Source: a virus. Taken from it: 64,000 nt of DNA. Made by a program: the position numbers and the translations under genes. A model generated the notes under the pieces. The model was given only the letters and a program-made list of their open reading frames with translations. It did no database searches and was not told the origin of the DNA. This document shows positions 49,751 through 57,791 of this stretch, piece after piece; within the stretch, counting starts at the first letter, position 1; the number at the start of each line of letters is the position of its first letter. The stretch covers positions 1-64,000 of IMG/VR virus record IMGVR_UViG_3300034418_004366. One strand, given 5' to 3'.

Positions 49751-49884
49751 CACAGGTGTTAGAGCATCTCGATGAGATAACCGGCGGGGCCTTCTGCTTG
49801 AGTAGGGGGCCTAACGACAACGATTGATTCTTCAATCATTACTCGCAAGGGCCTCGCCACACAAAATATAAATGAGGAATACAA

Positions 49885-50052
49885 ATGAAAATAATTGAAT
49901 TTATGAGAAAGCACTACAAAGGATATAACGGAATGAGTAAAGACATTGGTTGGTACATGTGTGTACCAATGAATGTCATTGCCGAGCAATTGGGAATGAC
50001 AATGGATGAACTTGGAGAACAGACTTGGTACTGGAAAGGTGAGGAAGAATGA
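49885..50052 (+). CDS. Small protein, first of the early operon
   Basis: 55 residues (MKIIEFMRKHYKGYNG...), ATG preceded by ATGAGGAATACAA, stop overlapping the next ATG. The centre VIAEQLGMTMDELGE resembles an HTH recognition pair, so a mini DNA-binding protein is possible. Coupled to the next gene. Confidence 0.55.
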   Translation: MKIIEFMRKHYKGYNGMSKDIGWYMCVPMNVIAEQLGMTMDELGEQTWYWKGEEE

Positions 50053-50240
50053 AGAGAGTCACTAAGCATATCAAAACTCTCGCAAGCCTAATCATCGAAG
50101 AAGGAATGAACCGTGAAACTCCTTATCTTCTCGAAGTGGTCAACTTTGAGTGGGAAATGTACGCATACCGACCCTTTACTAGTGAAGACATTTATGCGGC
50201 TAGAGCATGGGTCTACAAAACATTGGGGATGGTTTCTTGA
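50049..50240 (+). CDS. Small unknown protein
   Basis: 63 residues, helical, with an aromatic-rich centre (NFEWEMYAYRPFTSEDIY). Starts in an ATGA overlap and runs 34 bases into the helicase frame. No domain recognised. Confidence 0.6.
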   Translation: MKRVTKHIKTLASLIIEEGMNRETPYLLEVVNFEWEMYAYRPFTSEDIYAARAWVYKTLGMVS

Positions 50241-51688
50241 TTCAAGGAACTGCTCAACAAGAAGCAATTTGGGATGAAATGCAAAACGGTAGTGGAGACA
50301 TTATGGTTGACGCTGGTGCTGGCACTGGTAAGACTTTCACAATCGTAGAAGGTGCAAATCGAATGTCCGGTAATATGGCGTTCTTTGCCTTCAATAAATC
50401 CATTGCTACTGAACTAGGTAAGAGATTGCCAGACAATGTTTATACTGCTACCTTTCACTCTATGGGTAATTCTGCAATTCGTGAGAATCTAGGATACCGT
50501 AAGATGGATAAGTGGAAGAGTTCCAATATTATCCGTGAAGTGATTGGAGAGAACTACTACGCTTTACCGTTAGTTAAACTAATTAGTTTGATGAAGGGTG
50601 GGCTAGTAGAAGCCACTGATAGGAAATCAATTAAGCGATTGATTGATGTTCACCACATTCAATTTAATACAGACAGTGATGAGGTGATGGCTTTGAAGAA
50701 TCTACCAATGATTATGCAGAAGATTAAGTCTTCCAATGTCATTGATTTCGATGATATGATTTGGCTACCAATTACATTGAATCTTCCATTGAAGAAATAT
50801 GATGTTGTCTTTGTAGACGAAGCACAAGACTTCAATCAAGTCCAACGAATGCTCATACTAAAATGCCTAGATGAAAACGCTCGATGCGTTATTGTTGGCG
50901 ACCCAAATCAAGCAATTTACGGATTCCGAGGAGCAGACTCTTCTTCTATGTCTTTGTTTGAAAACAGTCTAAAACAACTGGGCCGTACAGTAAGTAAGTA
51001 TCCCCTTTCTTTAACATGGCGTTGTCCAACTAGTGTGGTCGAAGAAGCCAACCGATTTGTTGTAGACTTCCATGCTGTAGAGGGGGCTAAGAAAGGCAAT
51101 GTAATGACCCATGCTGACTTTGAACCTGTCAAGGGTGATATGGTGCTATGCCGGTACAATGCTCCCCTTGTCGGTGCTTTCTACCGATTGATTGGTAAGG
51201 GCAAATCGGCCTATATTCTAGGTCGTGACTTAGGGAAGGGACTTGTTCAAAGTGTGAAGAAAATCACAAAGGACATGAACATGACAACTCAAATGTTTGC
51301 TGAAAAGTTAGACGAAGAATACGAAAGACAACGAAACAAGTTGATGGAACAAGAGAAGTTAGCACAACTTAATACTCTTGAAGACCGACACGAATGTATT
51401 TGTCTATTCGTTTATAGGACGAATACTGTAAGAGAACTCATTGCTGAAATCGAAAGGGTCTTTCCTTACAAAGACGGTAAGGGAGATATTATGCTCTCTA
51501 CTGTTCACAAGGCAAAGGGACTAGAAGCAGACAATGTGTATATTCTTGCTACTGAAAGAATGCCACACCCAAGGGCAATTAACATGCGTGAAGAAATGAA
51601 CATCTGCTATGTTGCTATTACAAGGGCTAAAAAGAATCTTTACTATGTTGGCCCTAAGCCAGCCGAAGGAGTTGTGCAAAATGGCTAG
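50207..51688 (+). CDS. Superfamily 1 (UvrD/Rep-like) DNA helicase
   Basis: 493 residues from the ATG at 50207; a TTG at 50237, overlapping the upstream stop, is an alternative. Helicase motifs in order: Q-like QQEAIW, motif I GAGTGKTFT, motif II VFVDEAQD, motif III VGDPNQAIYGFRGAD, motif V-like STVHKAKGLEADNV, motif VI YVAITRAKKNL. It is shorter than UvrD (about 700) because accessory subdomains are reduced, as in several viral helicases. It unwinds DNA with 3'-5' polarity in its family and probably acts in replication or recombination. Confidence 0.9.
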   Translation: MGLQNIGDGFLIQGTAQQEAIWDEMQNGSGDIMVDAGAGTGKTFTIVEGANRMSGNMAFFAFNKSIATELGKRLPDNVYTATFHSMGNSAIRENLGYRKMDKWKSSNIIREVIGENYYALPLVKLISLMKGGLVEATDRKSIKRLIDVHHIQFNTDSDEVMALKNLPMIMQKIKSSNVIDFDDMIWLPITLNLPLKKYDVVFVDEAQDFNQVQRMLILKCLDENARCVIVGDPNQAIYGFRGADSSSMSLFENSLKQLGRTVSKYPLSLTWRCPTSVVEEANRFVVDFHAVEGAKKGNVMTHADFEPVKGDMVLCRYNAPLVGAFYRLIGKGKSAYILGRDLGKGLVQSVKKITKDMNMTTQMFAEKLDEEYERQRNKLMEQEKLAQLNTLEDRHECICLFVYRTNTVRELIAEIERVFPYKDGKGDIMLSTVHKAKGLEADNVYILATERMPHPRAINMREEMNICYVAITRAKKNLYYVGPKPAEGVVQNG

Positions 51689-51974
51689 ATATACTACAGT
51701 GACACACAGAAGAAACCGAAGCCAGTTTAGAGGTAAGAATTGCTATGCCCTTTCTGCTATGGATGAGTGCTTCGATAAGAAAGAAGAATGGTATGCCAGC
51801 GAACTATTCATGGAAATTAAGAATATGATTCACCCTAACCACATGCCAAGAAATGTTCATGCAGTAGGTTCACTATTGAAAAAACACTACGCTAAGTCTA
51901 ACATACAAGATGGAACAATCCCCCACAGACAATCAGCAGACTATCGTGCTAGATGGAAGAGGCGAGAAGAATGA
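51681..51974 (+). CDS. Small basic protein, unknown
   Basis: 97 residues from the ATG at 51681, which overlaps the helicase stop. An N-terminal basic stretch (RYTTVTHRRNRSQFRG) is followed by a winged-helix-like region (YASELFMEIKNMIHPNHMPR, GSLLKKHY). Possible DNA-binding protein. Unknown family. Confidence 0.6.
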   Translation: MARYTTVTHRRNRSQFRGKNCYALSAMDECFDKKEEWYASELFMEIKNMIHPNHMPRNVHAVGSLLKKHYAKSNIQDGTIPHRQSADYRARWKRREE

Positions 51975-52150
51975 AAGATAAGAGAAAGTGGAATAAAGAC
52001 CCCGAATACTTGGTTAGACTAATCAAAGAATATTATCAATGGATGATTACTGCTTCTACACATAACTACAACAATACCAAGGTATTAGTTGATGCCTACG
52101 AAACTTTCTTTTCTGGACAGTTGAGTGATTCCGATGATAAATTGGATTAA
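51971..52150 (+). CDS. Small unknown protein
   Basis: 59 residues from the ATG at 51971 (ATGA overlap). Begins with basic KDKRKWNKDPEYLVRLI, contains NKDPEY reminiscent of the NDPEY repeats in the late protein at 41748, then a helical body. Unknown. Confidence 0.55.
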   Translation: MKDKRKWNKDPEYLVRLIKEYYQWMITASTHNYNNTKVLVDAYETFFSGQLSDSDDKLD

Positions 52151-52373
52151 ATCATTCTTTGTTAGCGATGAAAGGATTGGCGGGAAAATAAAGTGCAACA
52201 AGTGTGGGCTTGGTGCTTCCGTCAATATGCTAATTGAATTTCAAACTCTAGATATGGAGGAGATTGAACAGAAAATACTAACTCGACTATGCTACGGGTG
52301 CATGGAAGATATTCATATACTATACAATCCGGAATGGATACCCGAACCAATAACGAGGAATAAAAATGAATGA
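52134..52373 (+). CDS. Small zinc-binding protein
   Basis: 79 residues from the ATG at 52134. CNKCG (about 21-24) and CYGC (about 53-56) give a CxxC-x28-CxxC zinc site. Overlaps both neighbours. Function unknown. Confidence 0.58.
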   Translation: MINWIKSFFVSDERIGGKIKCNKCGLGASVNMLIEFQTLDMEEIEQKILTRLCYGCMEDIHILYNPEWIPEPITRNKNE

Positions 52374-52584
52374 AGTAATTATGAAAGAATACTACGATGA
52401 AATGCTTGATGAAATACATGGCACAATTGATGTGTGCGGTATTGAATGCAGTTCTTCATTAGCATTGTATAGAATGGACCCAATTGCATACCAAGTTGGA
52501 ATGCGAGACTATGAAAGTATATTGCGTGAAGCACATGCAGAAGACGGCTCTTATGCTGATGTATTTGGAGATGAGGAAGAATGA
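52366..52584 (+). CDS. Small acidic protein, unknown
   Basis: 72 residues, acidic, with a CGIEC pair. Start ATG has GAGGAATAAAA upstream and overlaps the previous stop. No family recognised. Confidence 0.57.
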   Translation: MNEVIMKEYYDEMLDEIHGTIDVCGIECSSSLALYRMDPIAYQVGMRDYESILREAHAEDGSYADVFGDEEE

Positions 52585-52877
52585 GCGAATGTGCTGAATG
52601 TAATGGAACCGGAGAACGAATCGTAGAATGTTATACCCACGATGTTCTCTATAAGGAACCCTGCTACTGTTTATTGTGGGAGGAGCGTTTGAAAGAAGAA
52701 CTAGCAATTAAGATTGCTAATGTACTAGCCGAGAAACTTTCTAAAGAGAGGCTAAGTCTTTGTCTTGCTTCTATTATAGTGGAAAGGAACCACCACGAAG
52801 AAGAATCCGTTAGAGCCTTAGAATATAGTGTTGCTAATGGCAACGCCGAATATCTTTTGAATTGGAGCATCATGTGA
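52581..52877 (+). CDS. Small protein with DnaJ-like Cys motif
   Basis: 98 residues. N-terminal CAECNGTGERIVEC matches one CxxCxGxG repeat of DnaJ-type zinc domains, followed by CYC. The rest is helical. The single repeat cannot bind as a full DnaJ domain. ATGA overlap with the preceding gene. Unknown function. Confidence 0.58.
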   Translation: MSECAECNGTGERIVECYTHDVLYKEPCYCLLWEERLKEELAIKIANVLAEKLSKERLSLCLASIIVERNHHEEESVRALEYSVANGNAEYLLNWSIM

Positions 52878-52891
52878 AGCATGGTGACACT

Positions 52892-53140
52892 ATGGCAAAC
52901 AAGAGGACTATCGAAAGATTAGAAAAAATACTAAAAAATGGAAGCAAAAACACAGCAGAGATACTAGACGAGTATCGAACACGCTGGCCGAAGGAGGCTT
53001 CGGGGGGTAGCAAGATTGGTAATCTACTATCTAGTCACAAACAATTTGAAAAGATTGGAACCGAAAAAGTGACTGCTGATTTTAGTCAGTACAGTTATTC
53101 TGTCAATGTATGGAAATTGACAAATGAGCGCATGGTGTAA
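52892..53140 (+). CDS. Winged-helix-like protein overlapping tRNA-Arg
   Basis: 82 residues from the ATG at 52892, spaced four bases from GGTGA. The pattern RTIERLEKILKNGSKNTAEI, then IGNLLSSHKQFEKIG, then a beta hairpin (YSYSVNVWKL) fits a small winged helix. Its last five codons including stop lie inside the tRNA-Arg gene. Probable DNA-binding regulator. Confidence 0.62.
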   Translation: MANKRTIERLEKILKNGSKNTAEILDEYRTRWPKEASGGSKIGNLLSSHKQFEKIGTEKVTADFSQYSYSVNVWKLTNERMV

Positions 53141-53200
53141 TGGATAGCATACCGGCCTTCTAAGCCGGTGATACGGGTTCGATTCCTGTTGCGCTCGCCA
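53126..53200 (+). tRNA. tRNA-Arg (anticodon TCT), CCA encoded
   Basis: Acceptor GAGCGCA pairs with TGCGCTC, anticodon stem CCGGC/GCCGG with loop CTTCTAA, T-arm with loop TTCGATTC-type, discriminator G, then genomic CCA (53198-53200). Reads AGA codons, which are frequent in this AT-rich genome. Confidence 0.93.
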
Positions 53201-53202
53201 AT

Positions 53203-53285
53203 GTCGAAGTGGTGGAGTAGGTCAAACACGCAGGGCTTAAACTCCTGTCCTAAATGGTTCGCAGGTTCAAATCCTGCCTTCGACA
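53203..53285 (+). tRNA. tRNA-Leu (anticodon TAA)
   Basis: Acceptor GTCGAAG pairs with CTTCGAC; anticodon loop CTTAAAC; long variable arm (type II) as expected for Leu; T-arm GCAGG/CCTGC with loop TTCAAAT. Discriminator A, CCA not encoded. Reads TTA codons. Confidence 0.9.
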
Positions 53286-53290
53286 CCTAC

Positions 53291-53365
53291 GGAACAATAG
53301 CATAGTTTGGTTAATGCTCTCGGCTCATAACCGAGTGACCACAGGTTCAAATCCTGTTTGTTCCA
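53291..53365 (+). tRNA. tRNA-Met-type (anticodon CAT)
   Basis: Acceptor GGAACAA pairs with TTGTTCC; anticodon stem CTCGG/CCGAG with loop CTCATAA; T-arm ACAGG/CCTGT. Discriminator A, CCA not encoded. CAT may serve elongator Met or, after lysidine-like modification, Ile (ATA); I cannot tell which. Lacks an obvious initiator GGG/CCC anticodon stem. Confidence 0.9.
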
Positions 53366-53437
53366 CTCATTCAAATAGTGTAGTAGTGCTATCAATGACT
53401 ACCGAGAGGGTGCAATGCCCGATAATGAGGAATAAAT

Positions 53438-53683
53438 ATGAAAAATAAAATAACGAACGAAGCAAAAAGAGTAATTGGAAATGGTGCTTTTTGCGATTGT
53501 GGCGAACACTTGTCACTTTTAGCAAAAGTAGATTATCATGAAACTCAATTGAAAATGAAAGGCATTATCCTAGCAAGTTATTCTGTTTGGTGCGATTGTG
53601 GAGAATGGGCAGAAGTTATCGAAGGCCGCAGTGATGGAAGAACAATCACTATGGAAATTGAATGTGATACTATCGGGGAATGA
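53438..53683 (+). CDS. Small zinc-binding protein with two CDCGE motifs
   Basis: 81 residues with CDCGEH (19-24) and CDCGEW (52-57), an internal repeat of CxCGE spaced 33 residues, likely forming one zinc site. Start follows AATGAGGAATAAAT. Unknown function. Confidence 0.6.
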   Translation: MKNKITNEAKRVIGNGAFCDCGEHLSLLAKVDYHETQLKMKGIILASYSVWCDCGEWAEVIEGRSDGRTITMEIECDTIGE

Positions 53684-54042
53684 ATATGAACATACCACAA
53701 ATTGAACAACGAATATTGTTAAACGAACTAGTGAACCGCCAATCTGTAAGTAGACAAATGCTAGTAGATGCTTTGATTGCTAACGGACATTGTGGATTAG
53801 ACCCACTACCGGCGAAGAATTCAGTTAGAGCAGGAATGATTGCTTTGAAGATTAAATGCAAGCATTTGGGCTTTGAACTATACACAATCAACATTGGCGG
53901 TCCTGCTGGCACTGACTACGGAATTACTGAAGAAGCCTACGAATTCTTATTGGATAACTATTCGGAACCCGAATATGATGAAAATGGTGCTATGGTCGGT
54001 TTGACTATACTCTATCCTCCCTTCTCAACACAGGAAGAATGA
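53680..54042 (+). CDS. Possible winged-helix regulator
   Basis: 120 residues. Residues 6-60 (QIEQRILLNELVNRQSVSRQ, then NSVRAGMIALKIK) fit a helix-turn-helix. C-terminal half acidic. Translationally coupled by ATGA. No family named. Confidence 0.55.
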   Translation: MNMNIPQIEQRILLNELVNRQSVSRQMLVDALIANGHCGLDPLPAKNSVRAGMIALKIKCKHLGFELYTINIGGPAGTDYGITEEAYEFLLDNYSEPEYDENGAMVGLTILYPPFSTQEE

Positions 54043-54398
54043 CTATGGGAAGGGGAGCAGTAAAGAGAATCAATTGGCCTTTGATGAAGGAAAGTATTGA
54101 ATTGACCTTCGATTCTTTAGACGAAAACAAGGAATATGATAAGACAGAATTCTATGACATTATTATACACCACTATCGGACACTAGGTAGAGAGAGAATA
54201 GGATACCGAGGAGAAGTCCGTCAATTCGCTAGGAAGGGTGGAAAAGATACTTACAGAAGAGTGGCGCAGTGCGTCAAAGAAAGTAGGATTAACCGCTATG
54301 GATGGAAAACCTACTACAAGAAAACCTACTTCTTCTCTGCCGATGGAAATAAACATACAAAAGAAAAAGCAAAAATAAAGAGGAATAAAAATGAATAA
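54039..54398 (+). CDS. Small basic protein, unknown
   Basis: 119 residues, basic at the C-terminus (KHTKEKAKIKRNKNE), helical and aromatic in the centre. Possible nucleic-acid binding. Overlaps its neighbours. Confidence 0.56.
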   Translation: MTMGRGAVKRINWPLMKESIELTFDSLDENKEYDKTEFYDIIIHHYRTLGRERIGYRGEVRQFARKGGKDTYRRVAQCVKESRINRYGWKTYYKKTYFFSADGNKHTKEKAKIKRNKNE

Positions 54399-54639
54399 AA
54401 CACAAGTAGAATTTAAATTGATTGATAATGAACACATGCCGCCTATGGTAATTAGCATGAATGAGAACGATGAACCAAAGGTGGTATTGAATACCCACCA
54501 TAGGATTTGGATTAGTCTTAACCGTCGAGTTATTGCAGGTATTATTGATAACCTACAAGACAAAATGGACGAGATTCTTACTGGATTCTTATTGGAACAA
54601 CGACAGAATGAAAAGATGGATACGGAGGAATGGGCTTGA
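54391..54639 (+). CDS. Small unknown protein
   Basis: 82 residues, N-terminal half beta-rich with MPPMVISMNENDEPK, C-terminal half helical. Start has AGAGGAATAAAA upstream. No family recognised. Confidence 0.56.
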   Translation: MNKTQVEFKLIDNEHMPPMVISMNENDEPKVVLNTHHRIWISLNRRVIAGIIDNLQDKMDEILTGFLLEQRQNEKMDTEEWA

Positions 54640-55712
54640 AGTTCAAGAGAGAACTAGGTAATGGTCGATGGGACCAAACACTAAAGAGAGAACTTACTTT
54701 CTTATCCGAGGCTGATAACTACGATGATGCTAAACTAGAGTGGGAGGCCACTGGTGAGTGTTGGTGGTGGAATGGTGAAGATGATACTGAAATACCCGAA
54801 TGGGTTAGAGATTATGGCTACTGTCTTTGTGGTCACAGCATTGTTTATCATTTCGCTATTCGCAATACTATCACTGGACTTACTATGGCTGTTGGTTCCG
54901 ACCACATCAACTCATATCTTATCTTGAAAGAGATTGAAAAGAGTACGGGAATTGATAGAGAACTTATTACAGACGCTATGATTGAAGAATGGATTTCTGT
55001 TCGTATTGAGGGAATGAAGAATGAAGCATGGTGGTCTAAACACGGTGAGGACTTTGTTGAGAAGTTCACAGCAGTACGAGAATTGGACTTAAGGCTGAAT
55101 GTGACTAATAATTGGAAAGGTTCTAAATTACGAAAGAGGGCCAATAGTGAAGGTATGGCTTCTATTGTATGGAGATGGAACCATCCCAATAATCGTAGAG
55201 CGCAGATAAACGGAAGGGGTTATCCTAACAAGTCATTATTAGCCGACCTAGATTACTTTTACAGATTTGTTGGAGGAGCGACTATCAATGGCCGCTCTTT
55301 TACAGAAGAAGAATATGCTGACTATAGGAAGTCACTAGAAGATAAAAGAACTAAGTGGACTACTAGCGAAATGTTAGAATGGTATGGTTTTTCTAATAAA
55401 GGATATTTACAAAATTGGGAATTCCTAACTCCATCCGAAAAAGATTTCATTAGGAAGTTGCATCAAAATTATGTGATGGCACATAGAAACTCTTCTTTTA
55501 TGTCATTGACTGCAAATGACATTATTACTATCAAGCGTTTTATTGAATCTCCTTCACAGGAGCAAATCGAAAAGGCGCAAGAGTTGAACATGGAGAACAG
55601 CGACATAGAAAGATTCTCCAAACTACAACTAGGACGGGCTATTGCTCTAGAGCAAGGCAAACAAGCAAGGGAAAGTGACCGCTTAAATAGTGGTAGGACA
55701 TGGGAGAAATAA
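54630..55712 (+). CDS. Unknown protein with CLCGH zinc-type N-terminal domain
   Basis: 360 residues. Residues about 60-105 contain YGYCLCGHSIVYHFAIRN then LTMAVGSDHI, the CICGH...F.I.N..TG....VGS.CI pattern seen in many phage proteins of unknown function (zinc binding via CxC and His). The Cys of the second half is replaced by His (SDHI). The remainder is helical and basic (EFLTPSEKDFIRKL). Probably nucleic-acid associated; role unknown. It precedes the ubiquitin-like gene by 12 bases. Confidence 0.62.
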   Translation: MGLKFKRELGNGRWDQTLKRELTFLSEADNYDDAKLEWEATGECWWWNGEDDTEIPEWVRDYGYCLCGHSIVYHFAIRNTITGLTMAVGSDHINSYLILKEIEKSTGIDRELITDAMIEEWISVRIEGMKNEAWWSKHGEDFVEKFTAVRELDLRLNVTNNWKGSKLRKRANSEGMASIVWRWNHPNNRRAQINGRGYPNKSLLADLDYFYRFVGGATINGRSFTEEEYADYRKSLEDKRTKWTTSEMLEWYGFSNKGYLQNWEFLTPSEKDFIRKLHQNYVMAHRNSSFMSLTANDIITIKRFIESPSQEQIEKAQELNMENSDIERFSKLQLGRAIALEQGKQARESDRLNSGRTWEK

Positions 55713-55724
55713 GAAGGTGATATT

Positions 55725-55931
55725 ATGATTACACTACGAATTTTAAATGAAACAGGACACACACAAGTTGAGATGGCTTTTTCGGAAGTCATTGAACAGA
55801 TTGACAATCACCCTACGCATTGGGTCTTTGTCAATGGAGAAATGGTTAGCCGAGAAGGAATTAACAGTATCAATTGGGACACTGTTCAATCTGTTGACCT
55901 AACCCCCGCTATCGTCGGAGGCTCTCTTTGA
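55725..55931 (+). CDS. Ubiquitin-fold (ThiS/MoaD/SAMP-like) protein ending GG-SL
   Basis: 68 residues, ATG after GAAGGTGATATT. It has the beta-grasp order: two N-terminal strands (MITLRILNET, HTQVEMA), a helix (SEVIEQIDNHP), strand WVFVNGEMVSRE matching the ThiS INGxxVPRE turn, and a last strand VQSVDLTPAIVGG. Gly-Gly at 65-66 is followed by Ser-Leu. Free C-terminal GG is required for adenylation by E1 enzymes, so trimming of two residues is implied. E1-like and JAMM genes lie 3-4 kb downstream in the same operon. Could be a sulphur carrier or a protein tag. Confidence 0.75.
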   Translation: MITLRILNETGHTQVEMAFSEVIEQIDNHPTHWVFVNGEMVSREGINSINWDTVQSVDLTPAIVGGSL

Positions 55932-55976
55932 GGTTGTCCTCTCTCCCATAACTACAACTTTCCCAAAAGTGAAACT

Positions 55977-56267
55977 ATGGCTCTCTTCCGAGATTTCGAT
56001 GAGTGTAAGAAACTCGCTGTTCTTATTCTTGACGATTTCTTGGAAGAGAGTCACCCCGATTACATAGGAGTAGTCGAAAAAATCCGCTACGAAGAGACAA
56101 GCGGAAGAGAAAGTAGAGGTAAGTGCTACATGGTTGTTTCTAGACTGAAACAAGCCCTGTGGCAAAGCCCTATGGCAGTAGACATAGGGTTCCACGCCTA
56201 CCTAGAAAGAAAGGTAGTCGAAAAGCGATTCATTATTGGATATAAGGAGGTGAACGAAGATGAGTAA
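55977..56267 (+). CDS. Small unknown protein
   Basis: 96 residues, acidic helical N-terminus, then alternating strands (GKCYMVVSRLKQALW). Two Cys residues, no motif. It lies between the ubiquitin-like gene and a zinc finger; a part in that pathway is possible but unsupported. Confidence 0.55.
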   Translation: MALFRDFDECKKLAVLILDDFLEESHPDYIGVVEKIRYEETSGRESRGKCYMVVSRLKQALWQSPMAVDIGFHAYLERKVVEKRFIIGYKEVNEDE

Positions 56268-56418
56268 AAACCCCGACTATACCAAGAACAACCGAGGTCG
56301 CCCAATAGCGACTAAATGTAGAGTATGTGGTGGCTCTTTAATGACACCACAAGACATGAAATTAGAGGCGCATGAAAACTGCCTCAAACAATACAAATCA
56401 AAAACATATATGATGTGA
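56260..56418 (+). CDS. Small single zinc-finger protein
   Basis: 52 residues. CRVCG (20-24) with H39 and C41 forms a likely CCHC zinc site. Preceded by the strong ribosome site AAGGAGGTGA. Overlaps the upstream gene by eight bases. Unknown function. Confidence 0.6.
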   Translation: MSKNPDYTKNNRGRPIATKCRVCGGSLMTPQDMKLEAHENCLKQYKSKTYMM

Positions 56419-56423
56419 TTACG

Positions 56424-57791
56424 ATGAGAAGAATAAATTTTGAAATATATACACAAGAGAATACGAAAACCCTAAGATGCAGTGTGCATTTTGAAAAGGA
56501 TGGAAGAGAAGTTGTGTTCAGAGAACATATTTGCCCCAACAGACACCGAATAGATTCTAGGGTATTGTATTCAGCAGACCCTATTTTAGAAAAAACTTCC
56601 GAGGCATTTAATGAAATCCTAAAGGGGGCATATAATAGACATCAATACTATAGAATGAATATTGTCGATGAGAACGGCACTACACACACGGAATATCCGG
56701 AAAGCGATAATTTGTTTTTCGTAATTACTTTTACTTCCAAATGCGATGCTGGCTTGGATAGTGAGGCTTCTAGGGAAGTAGAAGTCGTTATTTCTAAGAA
56801 GGGCAGTTCCTATTCAATTAACGGCATGGCCACCCCTAGAAAACACATCGCCCCTATTCTCGCTAGAATTCTTTTGGATATTGATGCTAAAACAAAAAGA
56901 AAAGAGGTTCCGCTATCTAGGAAAGAGTTGAGGGATATTGTGGCTAGTTCTATTCTAGTTCCGGAAGACATTAGATATGTTCTTACTACTAGACTACCTT
57001 TTCAATATATGAAAGAGGGTCGAACAATCAATGTTAGATTACAAGTAATGCAAATTTCCGATGACGACTATGCAATAGAAATCAGTTCAAATGTTTGGGG
57101 TAAAATATCCCAAAAAGACCTAATGACTATGATTGGTTTTTATCGTCATGGTAAGCGAGTAGGGAACTGGAAGTTCCTTAGTCCTAAAACCCTCTTTACT
57201 CGTTTAATGAATAAGGAACCTACGGAAGCAGAAACTAAATTGATGATGGCCTTCTTAGAACAGAATCGCTCGGAGAAGTTAGTGCAAGAAAGAGCCATGA
57301 CGCTTCTTGATGATTTATTGGTTCAATATCCGGACAGGGTAAAAAGAAAGGATAGTGAAGAAGCAATACGAATCATTGTTTCCGGACAAACCTCCGATTG
57401 GCTACTCTGTGGCTCTAAGTCTAATCTCAAAAGAGAAAGCATAGGAGTTCAAGCAGTTAGTACTCAAATGCTTAGAGTTAAGAGTGAAGATACCGGAGAT
57501 ATAATGTACTGGGGTCATAGTATTTGCATAAACACTGGAGGAAAGAACCCCTCCCTTGGCGACCAATTTGCCTCAAGGATTCTCTCCCTATTGAATGACA
57601 GAATGACTATGAGTAGAGTCAGCACTTTAGGAAGTGAAGTGACGGCATCTAAACCTAGATTGGTTATGAGTTCTAAGATATTCACTCGTACTAAGATTGA
57701 TGTAAATAATCCATTCAGTTCTAAATTTGAATTAATGTGTAATAAAGGTGAAAAAAATGAAATGCTTAGAATGCCAATCATTGAAGAATAA
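56424..57791 (+). CDS. Unknown protein (455 residues)
   Basis: From the ATG at 56424 (GTGATTACG upstream; GTG at 56415 possible). Beta-rich N-terminal third, helical centre (KELRDIVASSILVPEDIRYV), and a C-terminal part with GHSICINTGGKNPSLGD. That last segment loosely recalls the Cys region of E2-like proteins found next to prokaryotic ubiquitin-like genes, but the similarity is too weak to call. It overlaps the TFB gene by 35 bases. Confidence 0.58.
   Translation: MRRINFEIYTQENTKTLRCSVHFEKDGREVVFREHICPNRHRIDSRVLYSADPILEKTSEAFNEILKGAYNRHQYYRMNIVDENGTTHTEYPESDNLFFVITFTSKCDAGLDSEASREVEVVISKKGSSYSINGMATPRKHIAPILARILLDIDAKTKRKEVPLSRKELRDIVASSILVPEDIRYVLTTRLPFQYMKEGRTINVRLQVMQISDDDYAIEISSNVWGKISQKDLMTMIGFYRHGKRVGNWKFLSPKTLFTRLMNKEPTEAETKLMMAFLEQNRSEKLVQERAMTLLDDLLVQYPDRVKRKDSEEAIRIIVSGQTSDWLLCGSKSNLKRESIGVQAVSTQMLRVKSEDTGDIMYWGHSICINTGGKNPSLGDQFASRILSLLNDRMTMSRVSTLGSEVTASKPRLVMSSKIFTRTKIDVNNPFSSKFELMCNKGEKNEMLRMPIIEE

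Larger units (their letters stand above)
49147..49884. other. AT-rich divergent intergenic region (promoters, possible origin)
   Basis: 738 bases between the minus-strand cassettes and the plus-strand early operon. It holds TTCTAATA-like repeats (49436-49476), a perfect 10-bp inverted repeat (49478-49506), two copies of GGTCGAATGCT (near 49614 and 49639) and a TATA-like TTTTAAATAAAT (49739-49750). Small frames inside it are not convincing. Such features fit a bidirectional control region and possibly a replication origin, which cannot be proven here. Confidence 0.5.

Noticed and set aside
49759-49989. Minus-strand 76-codon frame over the early operon start
   Set aside because: It is the reverse of the 55-residue gene at 49885-50052, which has a ribosome site and coupling to its neighbour.
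53366-53437. Possible fourth tRNA or structured leader after tRNA-Met
   Set aside because: CTCATT can pair with AATGAG and short inner stems exist, but no anticodon stem forms. At most it may cover the ribosome site of the next gene; evidence too weak.
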